DNA of 64,000 bases from Verrucomicrobiota bacterium (GTDB lineage: Bacteria; Verrucomicrobiota; Verrucomicrobiia; Opitutales; Opitutaceae), in NCBI GenBank assembly GCA_016235555.1, contig JACRKC010000081.1, positions 21,310 to 85,309 on the forward strand, read 5' to 3'. Position numbers and translations under genes: made by a program. Within the stretch, counting starts at the first letter, position 1. Each line of letters opens with the position of its first letter. This document shows, piece after piece, positions 17,661-26,473 of this stretch. Below the pieces are notes generated by a model. The model had not been told where the DNA came from. It saw only the letters and a program-made list of their open reading frames with translations, and made no database searches.

Positions 17661-20027
17661 TCATTTCACCACCTGCGGCGTGCGGACATCCACGCGGTAA
17701 TTGTAGATCGTCGCATTGAAGAAGCGCCCGAGTTCGGCGAAGAGCCGCGCCGTGGTCTCTTCCGACCAGCCGCCGTGGCCTTCGCCGGGCAATTCCAGGA
17801 GCGCGGTCTCGGCCGAGCCTTTTTTCAAAGCGTGATACAACTGCCGCCCCAAGCTCAGGGGCACGTAGGCGTTCTCCGTTGCATGCACGACGAGCACAGG
17901 GGTCTTGGTGGTGGGCGCCGGCACAATCGCTGAATGCGCACGCAAGCGCTCGCGATTGGTGCCGAAGAACACCGTCCGTTGATCGGCGAGCAGCGTCGGG
18001 ATCGTGTCGGGGTGGGCCAGCCACGCTTCCAAATCGCCCGGCGCGTTGATGGCCACGGCGCAGCGAAACGTCTCCGGTGCGAGCTGCGCCATACGCACGG
18101 CGAGGTAACCACCGATGCCGTTGCCCAGCGCGGCCACCATGCGGGGGTTGATCGGCAATTTGCCGGCTTCAAGGGAGGCTAGCATTGCGCGGACATCTTC
18201 CAGGACCGTGTGGTCAAGTCCGGTTTTGCCGGCAGCGAGATGCGCACGTCCAAAACCAGCCGACCCGCGATGATTGAGCTGCACCACAGCGAACCCAAGC
18301 GCGGCGAGTGCCTGCGCTCCACGATTGAACACCGGGGAATCGAAAAACCACGGACCATCGTGAAAATAGACCAGCACGGGCGCGGGCTTCAACCGGGGCA
18401 AACGCGGAAGGGTTAGAATTCCGCTCAGCTGCTGGCCATCGCCTGCCCTTAACTCAAACTCCCGGACAGGCTGGAGCTTCTCGCCCGCGAGCCACGGCGC
18501 CCTGTCTCCACATTCGATGAGTTTCCCCGTGGATGGCTCGGCCACATAGAAACCGCCCGGGGCACCCGGCGACCGGATGTCGACGAGAAAGCGTGTGCGT
18601 TGTCGATTCCACTCACGGACTTCGCAACGCTGCGGGGCGAGTTTCTTGCTCAAGGCCGTCTGCACGGCGGCGGCGTCCGGATCGAACCACTTGGTGGTGC
18701 GCACAGCCGAGGCAAAACGCACACCGGCGAGCACACCGGTTTCGGGGTCGAAATTGAGCGTATCGACAGCGGTGATCGCCGTTGGCTCGATGAAGTCGTA
18801 GCGATCATGACTCAGCTCGAGTTGTGTAAGTTCGCCTTTTGCGAGGTCCAGGGCGCGCATAGCATAGGTGTCGCGGCCCACATTCGAGGCGAGGTAGAGG
18901 ATCCGACCGGCCGCGTCGAATCCCAGCGGAACCGATCGCGCTCCCAGCAGGTTGTCCGCCCCGATGGCAAATCCGAGCGGCGTGGAGGATTTCACGATAC
19001 TGTCGAGCGGCACCCAATTTTTCGCCCCGTCTGCACGGTAGAGGTAGCGATGGATTTTACCCCTTTGTTCCAAGGCGAGGCGCACGTGCCCTTTTTGGTC
19101 CAACCACGTGCGGCGCCAGCCCTCCTCGTAGATTATCTCTTTTGTGCGGCCGACCACCAAATCGAGTTCCAGCACCACGTGCGGAGCGGGTTGGTAGACG
19201 ATTTCGTAGGAGGCATAGCTGCTGGAGCGAATGCCCGAACCTGCTGGGCTCCCGACGGCTTCAGGGGGCGAGTGAAAATCCGTGATGATGACATTCCCCG
19301 GCACCAGCAGATGCCGGCGCTCGGTGCGACCGTAAGAGTAAATGTCGTCATCACTGCGCAACTCAAGCAGCACCACCGTCTCCGAACCCGGCTTGGGACC
19401 GAGGAGGAACGGGCGAAGCGCCCGGCCGACGCCACGTTTGGAATCACGTCCGAACAGATCACCGGTGATTTTCGCTTCCTGCAAGGCCTGCGACAGCGAA
19501 ATTCCCCGGTAGCGTCCGAGTTCCTCTACATTCACCGCAACTGGTTGTGCGGGCAGGTCAGGTCTGGATGAAATACTGGGCGAACGCGCCCCGATCATGG
19601 GTTCCGGGCGATAACCGTCGAAATCCTTGCCCACCAGCAGTGGTTTGACTTCAGACCGACCAAGCTCAATGGCGCCGACCGCACGACCGCGTGTGGAAAA
19701 CGCCAGGTGTTTAGACGACGTCCACAGAATCTGCTGAATTGCGTGGTCCTCGGCTCGCCCAACCAAGAACCGCTCAGTCATCAGCACATCGAGATCGAGG
19801 ACAACGATGGTGGCGGCACCATCCTTGTGGTGCTCCGACATTGCGATGTGCCTTCCGTCGGGCGACAGCCGGGCGAGGTCGTGCTGATACGGCCGGAAGT
19901 ATTCCGCCACCGTTTCGTCGATGGCGTCGGCCCGCTCGGCCGCCATCAGGCTCGTGGCCGGGCCGAGGAGCAGCGCGCAGCAGCCGAGCCAGCCATGCAG
20001 TTGATTCTCGAATCCGAATAGTCGCAT
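17661..20027 (-). CDS. S9-fold prolyl-oligopeptidase-like protein lacking the catalytic serine
   Basis: 788 residues from ATG 20027. Signal peptide (WLGCCALLLGPATSLMAA), a long beta-propeller region to about residue 540, then an alpha/beta-hydrolase domain. In the hydrolase domain the usual GxSxGG nucleophile elbow reads GNGIGG, so the serine position is glycine. The acid position, normally D in HGxxDxxVP, is asparagine in HATENAYVP. Only the histidine (GEGHGGW) remains. The fold is clear, but it is predicted to be non-catalytic, perhaps a binding protein. An upstream ATG at 20054 is possible. Confidence 0.85.
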   Translation of the reverse strand: MRLFGFENQLHGWLGCCALLLGPATSLMAAERADAIDETVAEYFRPYQHDLARLSPDGRHIAMSEHHKDGAATIVVLDLDVLMTERFLVGRAEDHAIQQILWTSSKHLAFSTRGRAVGAIELGRSEVKPLLVGKDFDGYRPEPMIGARSPSISSRPDLPAQPVAVNVEELGRYRGISLSQALQEAKITGDLFGRDSKRGVGRALRPFLLGPKPGSETVVLLELRSDDDIYSYGRTERRHLLVPGNVIITDFHSPPEAVGSPAGSGIRSSSYASYEIVYQPAPHVVLELDLVVGRTKEIIYEEGWRRTWLDQKGHVRLALEQRGKIHRYLYRADGAKNWVPLDSIVKSSTPLGFAIGADNLLGARSVPLGFDAAGRILYLASNVGRDTYAMRALDLAKGELTQLELSHDRYDFIEPTAITAVDTLNFDPETGVLAGVRFASAVRTTKWFDPDAAAVQTALSKKLAPQRCEVREWNRQRTRFLVDIRSPGAPGGFYVAEPSTGKLIECGDRAPWLAGEKLQPVREFELRAGDGQQLSGILTLPRLPRLKPAPVLVYFHDGPWFFDSPVFNRGAQALAALGFAVVQLNHRGSAGFGRAHLAAGKTGLDHTVLEDVRAMLASLEAGKLPINPRMVAALGNGIGGYLAVRMAQLAPETFRCAVAINAPGDLEAWLAHPDTIPTLLADQRTVFFGTNRERLRAHSAIVPAPTTKTPVLVVHATENAYVPLSLGRQLYHALKKGSAETALLELPGEGHGGWSEETTARLFAELGRFFNATIYNYRVDVRTPQVVK

Positions 20028-20198
20028 GCACGTCGCCAGGCAGGAAGTCCGCATGAAATGTGATTTCGATCGACCCGGCGGCACGGTCAAGGGTCCGCAT
20101 CGGGAAAAACTCCCGGCCGTCGTCGCCGCTGGTCGCACGCGCCACTGGAGCCCGCCTGCGAAGTCGACAACTCTTCCGGAGCCGGCCACGCTGCGGCC

Positions 20199-21065
20199 AT
20201 GCTTGAACTACCCCTGCGACGCTGGTGGCCGATCAGCCTGACCAAGGCGGCGTTGTTCGCCGCGGTCGTGCTCCCGCCGGCCGCCACCGCCGCCGAGCTG
20301 TTCGCCTTCGACAACGGCGTCGGCCGTGGCGCGTGGACGCCCGAGCGGCAGGCCACCGCACTTGCGGAGCTCGGTTACGACGGCATCAGCTACAACTACA
20401 CCAACCCCACCGATCTGAAGGTCTGGCTCGCCGAGCTCGGCAAGCGGAAGCTCAAGCTGCACGGCCTTTACCTCGGCGTGAAGTTTTCGCCGGAGCCCGC
20501 GCTCCCGCCTGGCCTCGCCGAGGCGTTGCCACTTTTGCGCGGCACGGGCGCGGTGGTGTGGCTCACGGTCGGCGCCGGCGCGAAACCCGGCGACCACGAC
20601 GCGGAGGCCATCACCCGCATCCAGGAGACCGTGGACCTCGCGGCGAAAAGCGGTCTGCGCGTTGTGCTCTATCCGCACAAGGGTTTCTACGTGGCCACGG
20701 CCGAAAAAGCCCTCGCTCTGGCCGAGCGTTGCGGACGCGCCGACCTGGGCGTCACGGTCAACCTCTGCCACGAACTCGCCTCCGGCCACGGTCCGCGCCT
20801 CGCCCAGGTGATTCGCCGCGTGGCGCCGCGCCTCGCGATGGTCTCGATCAACGGCGCGACCGACCGGCCCGGTCCCGGCTGGGACAATTACATCAAGCTC
20901 CTCGGCGAGGGCGACTACGACGTGGCCGCGATCCTGCGCACATTGCGCGAGGTTCGCTACCGCGGGCCCATCGGCGTCCAGTTCTACAACGTGAAAGGCG
21001 ATTCCCTCGCCAACCTCACCACCACCATGCGTGCGTGGAAAACCCTCTCCACCTCCGCCCCATGA
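20199..21065 (+). CDS. Secreted sugar phosphate isomerase/epimerase-like TIM barrel
   Basis: 288 residues with a signal peptide (ALFAAVVLPPAATAA). The xylose-isomerase-like TIM barrel (AP endonuclease 2 superfamily) is suggested by LAELGYDGISYNYT, LKLHGLYLGVKFS, LRVVLYPHKGFYV, VNLCHELAS and MVSINGAT, which hold the usual His/Glu metal ligands. Its stop overlaps the next start as ATGA, so the two are co-translated; pairs of this isomerase with a Gfo/Idh/MocA oxidoreductase are common in planctomycete and verrucomicrobial sugar catabolism. Confidence 0.8.
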   Translation: MLELPLRRWWPISLTKAALFAAVVLPPAATAAELFAFDNGVGRGAWTPERQATALAELGYDGISYNYTNPTDLKVWLAELGKRKLKLHGLYLGVKFSPEPALPPGLAEALPLLRGTGAVVWLTVGAGAKPGDHDAEAITRIQETVDLAAKSGLRVVLYPHKGFYVATAEKALALAERCGRADLGVTVNLCHELASGHGPRLAQVIRRVAPRLAMVSINGATDRPGPGWDNYIKLLGEGDYDVAAILRTLREVRYRGPIGVQFYNVKGDSLANLTTTMRAWKTLSTSAP

Positions 21066-22345
21066 AAACACCCCGCCGCCACTTCCTCAAAACCGGCCTC
21101 ACCGGCATCCTCGCCGCCGCCGCCGCGCCGCAGCTCGTCTCGTCGCGCGTGCTCGGCCAGAACGCGCCGTCGAAGCGCGTCACGCTCGGCTTCATCGGCG
21201 TCGGCACCCACGGACTCGGCGTCAACCTGCGCTCGTTCCTGCAACTCGACGACTGCGTCGCCCTCGCCGTGTGCGATGTATCCAAGTCGCGCCGCGAGAA
21301 AGTCCGCGACGAGGTCAACCAGCACTACGGCAACAAGGACTGCGCCGTGATCGCCGATTTCCGCGACGTGCTCGCGCGCCGCGATCTCGATGCCGTCGTC
21401 ATCTCCACGCCCGACCACTGGCACACGACGATGGCGCTCATGGCGATCGCCGCCGGGAAAAAAGTCTTCTGCGAAAAACCCACGCTCACCATCGCCGAGG
21501 GCCGCCTGCTCGCCGACACCGTGAAAAAAACCGGCGCGCTCTTCGCCGTCGGCCTCGAGGACCGCGCGGTCATCCAATACCACATGATGGCCGAGCACGT
21601 GCGCAACGGCGCCATCGGCAAACTCCAGCGCATCACCTGCGGCCTGCAATTCAAGGAGGCGATCCCGCGCCAGGCGCCCGCGCCCGTGCCCGCCGATCTC
21701 GATTACAACCTCTGGCTCGGACCCGCGCCGTTCCGGCCCTACGTGCCCACGCTCACCGAGCCGCAGGTGTGGCGGCAGATCCGCGATTTTTCCGGCGGCA
21801 CGCTCACGGACTGGGGTGCGCACCTCGTCGACACCGCGCAGGTGGCCAACTTTGCCGAAGACACGAGCGCGGTGGCGGTCGAAGGCACCGGCGAAATCCC
21901 GCCCGATGCGATGAACGAGGTGCCCTTCAAATTCAAACTGCGCTACACCTATGCCAACGGCGTCACGATGGAAGTCACCGAGGGCGTGCCGTCGATCCGC
22001 TTCGAAGGCACCGACGGCTGGATCGGCAACAAGGGCTGGCTCGGCCGCATCGAGGCGAGCAACCCGGACATCCTGCACCGCAAATACGACGCCAAGACCA
22101 CCAAACTCTGGCCGCGCCGCCCGCGCGAGCAGCGCGACTTCCTCGACAGCTTCAAGTCCGGCCAGCCGCCCATGTATACGGCCGAGACGCTGCATCGCCT
22201 CTGCACGACCTTGCACCTCGGCAGCATCGCCATGGAACTCGGCCGCCCGCTCAAGTGGGATCCGAAGAAGGAGGAGTTCATCGGCGACGCCGCGGCCAAC
22301 GCCCGGCGCAGCCGCAAGCAGCGCGACGATTGGAAGAAGGCGTGA
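21062..22345 (+). CDS. Tat-exported Gfo/Idh/MocA oxidoreductase
   Basis: 427 residues. Signal TPRRHFLKTGLTG with twin arginines, then the Rossmann motif LGFIGVGTHGLGVN, the ISTPDHWHTTMALMAIAAGK segment, and EKPTLTIAEG containing the conserved EKP lysine. The C-terminal half is the beta-sheet substrate domain. It differs from the GH109 protein at 9896 in lacking that family's motifs, so it is a plain sugar or cyclitol dehydrogenase candidate. Translationally coupled to the preceding isomerase-like gene. Confidence 0.88.
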   Translation: MKTPRRHFLKTGLTGILAAAAAPQLVSSRVLGQNAPSKRVTLGFIGVGTHGLGVNLRSFLQLDDCVALAVCDVSKSRREKVRDEVNQHYGNKDCAVIADFRDVLARRDLDAVVISTPDHWHTTMALMAIAAGKKVFCEKPTLTIAEGRLLADTVKKTGALFAVGLEDRAVIQYHMMAEHVRNGAIGKLQRITCGLQFKEAIPRQAPAPVPADLDYNLWLGPAPFRPYVPTLTEPQVWRQIRDFSGGTLTDWGAHLVDTAQVANFAEDTSAVAVEGTGEIPPDAMNEVPFKFKLRYTYANGVTMEVTEGVPSIRFEGTDGWIGNKGWLGRIEASNPDILHRKYDAKTTKLWPRRPREQRDFLDSFKSGQPPMYTAETLHRLCTTLHLGSIAMELGRPLKWDPKKEEFIGDAAANARRSRKQRDDWKKA

Positions 22346-22392
22346 CGCTCACGCCTCTGCGACGCCGGCCCTCGCCGACGTTGGCCGCACCG

Positions 22393-22540
22393 TAGCAGCC
22401 GAGGTCACGAGGCCGGCGGTCGTCTCCGGTCGGTGCCGGCCTCCTCACGTCGGCCGCTACGGCGGAGGGCTCATCTCACTTTTCTGCGATCGACGAGGCG
22501 GGACGCCTCGTCCACGTGGCTGAGGCGTCCCGCCTCAGTC
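22393..22540. repeat. R4 element (22393-22460) followed by R3 element (22492-22540)
   Basis: R4 has the arms TAGCAGCCGAGGTCACGAGG and CCTCCTCACGTCGGCCGCTA. R3 has GACGAGGCGGGACGCCTCGT and GAGGCGTCCCGCCTC. Together they fill the gap between the oxidoreductase and the permease gene. Confidence 0.75.
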
Positions 22541-22617
22541 AGAAAACCGAGAAGCGTCCGACGCCGGAAGTTTTTTCGCGTGCGCGCTGACGCCGCGTCG
22601 CGCAGACCTTGGGCTGC

Positions 22618-23487
22618 GTGAATGTCGCCCATACTCGCTCCGTCGCCTTCCTCGCCACCGCTGCACTCTGCTGGAGCCTGGGCGGGCTGCTGATCAAGTC
22701 CGTGGCCACGGTCTGGCCGGGTCTGGCCGTGGCCGGCGGACGCGGGTTGATCGCGGCGCTGTTCCTCCTCGCGACGAATCGCGGGCTGCGGTTTCACTTT
22801 TCGCGCGAGCAGGTGATCGGTGCGGCCTGCTACGCGGCCTGCACGATCACGTTTTGCGTGGCCACCACCCTCACCTCGGCCGCCAATGCGATCCTGCTCC
22901 AATATACTGCGCCCGTGTGGGTCGCGTTGCTCGGCGCTTGGTTCCTCGGCGAACGCGCGTCCCGGGCGGACTGGCTCACGATCGGCGCCGTGCTCGCGGG
23001 CATGACGCTCTTCTTCGCCGAGGGCCTCGAGCTGCAACACTTCGCCGGCAACGCGCTCGCCATCATCAGCGGCGTCTTTTTCGCCGGCATGGCGGTGGCG
23101 ATGCGCAAACAGAAGGACGCCTCGGCGAGCGAATCGATCATCCTCGGCAACCTGCTCGCGTTTGCCGTCGGGCTGCCGTGGATCGTGCGGGCGCCGGCCC
23201 TGAGTGGCGGCGGTTGGGCGGCCCTCCTCACCCTCGGCGTGGTGCAGCTCGGCGTTTCCTACTGGCTCTATGCGCGCGCCATCAAGCACGTCACCGCCCT
23301 CGAAGCCGTGCTGATCCCGGTGATCGAGCCCATCTTGAATCCGGTGTGGGTGCTGCTCGCCATGGGCGAACGCCCGACCCCGCTGGCGCTGACCGGCGGC
23401 GCGATCGTGCTCGTCGCCGTGACGTTGCGCGCCGCGGCTTCGGTGCGCGCCGGCCGCGTCGTCGCCACCACCGCCCCCGTCAACTAA
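22618..23487 (+). CDS. EamA-family (DMT) transporter
   Basis: About 290 residues with ten hydrophobic segments in two EamA repeats. Features: FLATAALCWSLGGLLIK in helix 1, ILLQYTAPVWVALLGAWFLGE closing repeat 1, LEAVLIPVIEPILNPVWVLLAMGE closing repeat 2. Members export metabolites such as amino acids or nucleobases; substrate not deducible. GTG at 22618 or TTG at 22609 could start it. The gene faces a second EamA gene tail to tail. Confidence 0.85.
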   Translation: MNVAHTRSVAFLATAALCWSLGGLLIKSVATVWPGLAVAGGRGLIAALFLLATNRGLRFHFSREQVIGAACYAACTITFCVATTLTSAANAILLQYTAPVWVALLGAWFLGERASRADWLTIGAVLAGMTLFFAEGLELQHFAGNALAIISGVFFAGMAVAMRKQKDASASESIILGNLLAFAVGLPWIVRAPALSGGGWAALLTLGVVQLGVSYWLYARAIKHVTALEAVLIPVIEPILNPVWVLLAMGERPTPLALTGGAIVLVAVTLRAAASVRAGRVVATTAPVN

Positions 23488-23521
23488 TCCCCCGATCGTG
23501 GCCCCGCGAAGCCCTGACGGT

Positions 23522-23597
23522 TTGTCATCCATTAGATGACAAAAAGTCATTTTTACCTCTGGAAGACGAAAATCGATTGTCATCTAATGGATGACAA
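23522..23597. terminator. Perfect 21-bp inverted repeat between convergent permease genes
   Basis: TTGTCATCCATTAGATGACA and its exact reverse complement, separated by 34 bases; each arm is also a short palindrome (TGTCAT/ATGACA). Its position between two convergent stops suggests a bidirectional transcription stop, but the AT-rich arms also resemble an operator pair. Confidence 0.5.
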
Positions 23598-23606
23598 TCG
23601 CCCGCG

Positions 23607-24575
23607 CTACACATCCGCGGGTGGCTTCAGTTGCAGCACCACGTTCGCCAGCGTGATCAACCCGCCGCCCACGAGCAGCGTCCATGTGGCCGTCTCGTTG
23701 GCATAGTTGATGCCGGCCCAGGCTGAGAACCACGCGGGCAGGAACAACGCCATCACCGCGCTGAAAATCGGCTCCACGCAGTAGATGAGCCCCGCCTCGG
23801 TCGCGGTGATTTTCGGCTGCCACTTGTTCATCAACAGAAACGCCCCGAGCGTGCAGAACACCGCGAGCATCACGGTGAGCCCGACCCACGGCCCGGATTT
23901 CCACGGCGCCACCACCGCGTGCACATCGGGCGCGAGCGCCGCCACCGCGGTCCAGAACACGATGCCCTCGGTCGCGAACATCACGAACGACAGCCGCTCG
24001 CTGTCGTTGCCCGCGAACTCCTTTTTCCCGAGCCACAGGATCTGCCCCATGAAAAACACCGAGCACAGCAAGGTTTCCCACTCGCCGCGCCCGAAACTCA
24101 GGTCCCGCCAGTTGAACTGCCCGAGGATCGCCACGCCCGCCAGCACGAGCGCGCAGCACACCCACACGCGTCCGCCCGGGCTGCGCCGCGCGCGGATCGC
24201 GAGCACGAGCGGGATCATGATCGCGTAGAACTGGGTAAGAAACGCCGAGGTGCTCGCGTGCGTGAACTGCAGCGCATCGTTCTGCAAAAACATCCCCGTC
24301 GCGGTGAAAAGCCCGAGCACCACGCCCTGCTTCAGCTCGCCGCGCGTGATGCCGCGGAGATTGCGCGGCCGGAAAATCACCATCAGCCCCACCGCGAAGA
24401 GAAACCGCGGCGCGGTCGTGTAGAGCGCCGAGAACCACGGACTCGCCTGCGGGATGAGCTGCTCGTGAATGAGCAGCAGCGCCTTCACGATCGGGAAGCT
24501 CACGCCCCAGAGCAGGTTCGCGAGCACCAGCATGAGGATGGCCTGTGTGCGCTGCGGATGTTGCGGGTCCGTCAT
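23607..24575 (-). CDS. EamA-family (DMT) transporter
   Basis: 322 residues, ten hydrophobic helices. LMLVLANLLWGVSFPIVKALL opens the first repeat, and AGLIYCVEPIFSAVMALFLPAW the last EamA block. The start ATG at 24575 (MTDPQHPQRTQ) puts the first helix at the usual distance; the frame upstream is the antisense of the transhydrogenase gene and is rejected. Only moderately similar to the neighbouring permease, so probably not a recent duplicate. Confidence 0.87.
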   Translation of the reverse strand: MTDPQHPQRTQAILMLVLANLLWGVSFPIVKALLLIHEQLIPQASPWFSALYTTAPRFLFAVGLMVIFRPRNLRGITRGELKQGVVLGLFTATGMFLQNDALQFTHASTSAFLTQFYAIMIPLVLAIRARRSPGGRVWVCCALVLAGVAILGQFNWRDLSFGRGEWETLLCSVFFMGQILWLGKKEFAGNDSERLSFVMFATEGIVFWTAVAALAPDVHAVVAPWKSGPWVGLTVMLAVFCTLGAFLLMNKWQPKITATEAGLIYCVEPIFSAVMALFLPAWFSAWAGINYANETATWTLLVGGGLITLANVVLQLKPPADV

Positions 24576-24650
24576 CGGAAACCGCGCAGCGTGGCGACGG
24601 CGCGTGGCGCGCGGAAGCTCCAAATTCCAAGCGGCCAGCTTCGGGGCGCA

Positions 24651-24764
24651 TCTCACTTTCTGGCACTGCGGAGGGGCGCTTTCCAAGCGCCCAAGCTCGG
24701 CGGTTGAAAACCGCCGCTCCTTCGCTCTCTCCGGACTGCAAGAAACTGAGATGCGCCCCCAGCT
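24651..24764. repeat. Palindromic element R11
   Basis: Outer arms GGGGCGCATCTCA and TGAGATGCGCCCC, with inner palindromes GGGGCGCTTTCCAAGCGCCC and GGCGGTTGAAAACCGCC. It lies in the 315 bp space between the divergent permease and transhydrogenase genes; no promoter was resolved there. Confidence 0.7.
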
Positions 24765-24890
24765 TCGGCGACACACCAGCCCACCAAACGCCAGCGCACA
24801 GCTGTGGCCGTCTTGGAGCTTGGAGTTTGGGGCTTCTCCTGCACACTGCGGGCTACCCCGCCCGTCGCACCGTTCCCGCGCCGGGTTGTC

Positions 24891-26342
24891 ATGTCCCACT
24901 CCCACTACGATCTGATCGTGATCGGATCCGGCCCCGCTGGCGAAAAAGGCGCGGCGCAGGCCGCGTATTTCGGCAAAAAGGTCGCGCTCATCGAACGCGA
25001 GCCCGTGCTCGGCGGCGCCGCGGCCAACACCGGCACGCTCCCCTCGAAAACCCTTCGCGAAACCGCGCTCTACCTCTCCGGCTTCCGCCAGCGCGGGCTC
25101 TACGGCGTCAGCATGTCGCTCAAGGAAAAAGTCACCGCGCGCGACTTCCTCTTTCGCGAGCGCCAGGTGCAGCACACCGAGCACCTGCGGATCATCGCCA
25201 ACCTGAAGCGCCACCACGTCGCGCTCTACAACGGCTCCGCTTCCTTCGCCGATGCCCACACGATCCGCCTCGAAAACCGCGGCGTCGCGCCCGTCACGCT
25301 CACGGCCGACCACGTCCTGATCGCGGTCGGCTCGCATCCGTTCCGGCCACCGGTGTTTCCGTTTCACGACGCGCGCGTCTACGACTCTGACACGATTCTC
25401 AACCTGCACGACATCCCGCGCGAGATGCTGGTCGTGGGCGGCGGCGTGATCGGGTGCGAGTATGCGTGCATGTTCGCCGCGCTTGGCATCAAGGTCACGC
25501 TGCTCGAAGGCCGCGACCGCCTGCTCGCGTTTCTCGATCCCGAAGTCGCCGCGCTCCTCACGCGCAACATGATCGAGATGGGCATCGACGTGCGCTTCAA
25601 CGAGCAGGTCGCCGCCGTCGCCGCCACGCCCGCGCACCTCACCGCCACGCTCGCCTCCGGCGGCAAGGTCACCGCCGACACCATCCTCGTCGCCGCCGGC
25701 CGCAGCGGCAACACCGCCACCCTCAACCTCCCCGCCGCCGGCCTCGCGGTCGGCAAGCGCGGCTGCCTCGACGTCAACGAGCGTTACCAGACCGCCGTCC
25801 CGCATATCTACGCCGCGGGCGACGTGATCGGGTTCCCCGCGCTCGCCGCCACCTCGATGGAGCAGGCGCGCGTCGCGATGGTGCATGCCTTCGACCTGAA
25901 ATACAAAACGCGCATCGCCACGCTCCTCCCCTACGGCATCTACACGATCCCCGAGTGCTCGATGGCCGGCGAGACCGAGGACGCGCTTGCGAAAAAAGGC
26001 GTCGCCTTCATCGCCGGCACCGCGCCCTACGCCGCCAACGCCCGCGGCCAGATCATCGGCGCGCAGTCCGGGTTTTTGAAACTCCTCTTCGCCGCCGATA
26101 CGATGCGGCTCCTCGGCGTGCACGCGATCGGTGAGCAGGCGAGCGAGCTCGTGCATATCGGCCTCGTCGCGCTCCACGCCGGCGCTGGCGCCGACCTGTT
26201 CATCGAGACGTGCTTCAACTACCCGACGCTCGGCGAACTCTACAAATACGCCACCTACGACGCGCTCGGCCGGCGCGCCAAGCTCCGCGGCGAATCGCAG
26301 GCGCCGTTCGAGCCGGCGCCGCCGACGAACCCTTCCCACTGA
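24891..26342 (+). CDS. sthA: Soluble pyridine nucleotide transhydrogenase
   Basis: FAD flavoprotein transferring hydride between NADPH and NAD+, 483 residues. FAD site YDLIVIGSGPAGEKGAAQAA; the active-site region reads NTGTLPSKTLRE with no redox cysteine pair, which separates SthA from lipoamide dehydrogenases and glutathione reductases. NAD(P) site MLVVGGGVIGCEYA; second FAD motif IYAAGDVIGFPALAATSMEQ; dimer domain ends with ETCFNYPTLGELYKYATYDAL. Start ATG at 24891. Confidence 0.93.
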   Translation: MSHSHYDLIVIGSGPAGEKGAAQAAYFGKKVALIEREPVLGGAAANTGTLPSKTLRETALYLSGFRQRGLYGVSMSLKEKVTARDFLFRERQVQHTEHLRIIANLKRHHVALYNGSASFADAHTIRLENRGVAPVTLTADHVLIAVGSHPFRPPVFPFHDARVYDSDTILNLHDIPREMLVVGGGVIGCEYACMFAALGIKVTLLEGRDRLLAFLDPEVAALLTRNMIEMGIDVRFNEQVAAVAATPAHLTATLASGGKVTADTILVAAGRSGNTATLNLPAAGLAVGKRGCLDVNERYQTAVPHIYAAGDVIGFPALAATSMEQARVAMVHAFDLKYKTRIATLLPYGIYTIPECSMAGETEDALAKKGVAFIAGTAPYAANARGQIIGAQSGFLKLLFAADTMRLLGVHAIGEQASELVHIGLVALHAGAGADLFIETCFNYPTLGELYKYATYDALGRRAKLRGESQAPFEPAPPTNPSH

Positions 26343-26402
26343 GGCGAGACGCCTCAGCCACACTCGCTCGCCTCTGGCGAGTGGACGAGGCGTCCCGCCT
26401 CG
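26340..26402. repeat. R3-type palindromic element
   Basis: TGAGGCGAGACGCCTCA left, GAGGCGTCCCGCCTC right, overlapping the sthA stop codon. Confidence 0.7.
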
Positions 26403-26473
26403 TCTGGTGCCGGACGATACCCTCGACACGTGTCGTCTCCGGATTATTTCATCTCCGGCAAACGCCCCGCACC

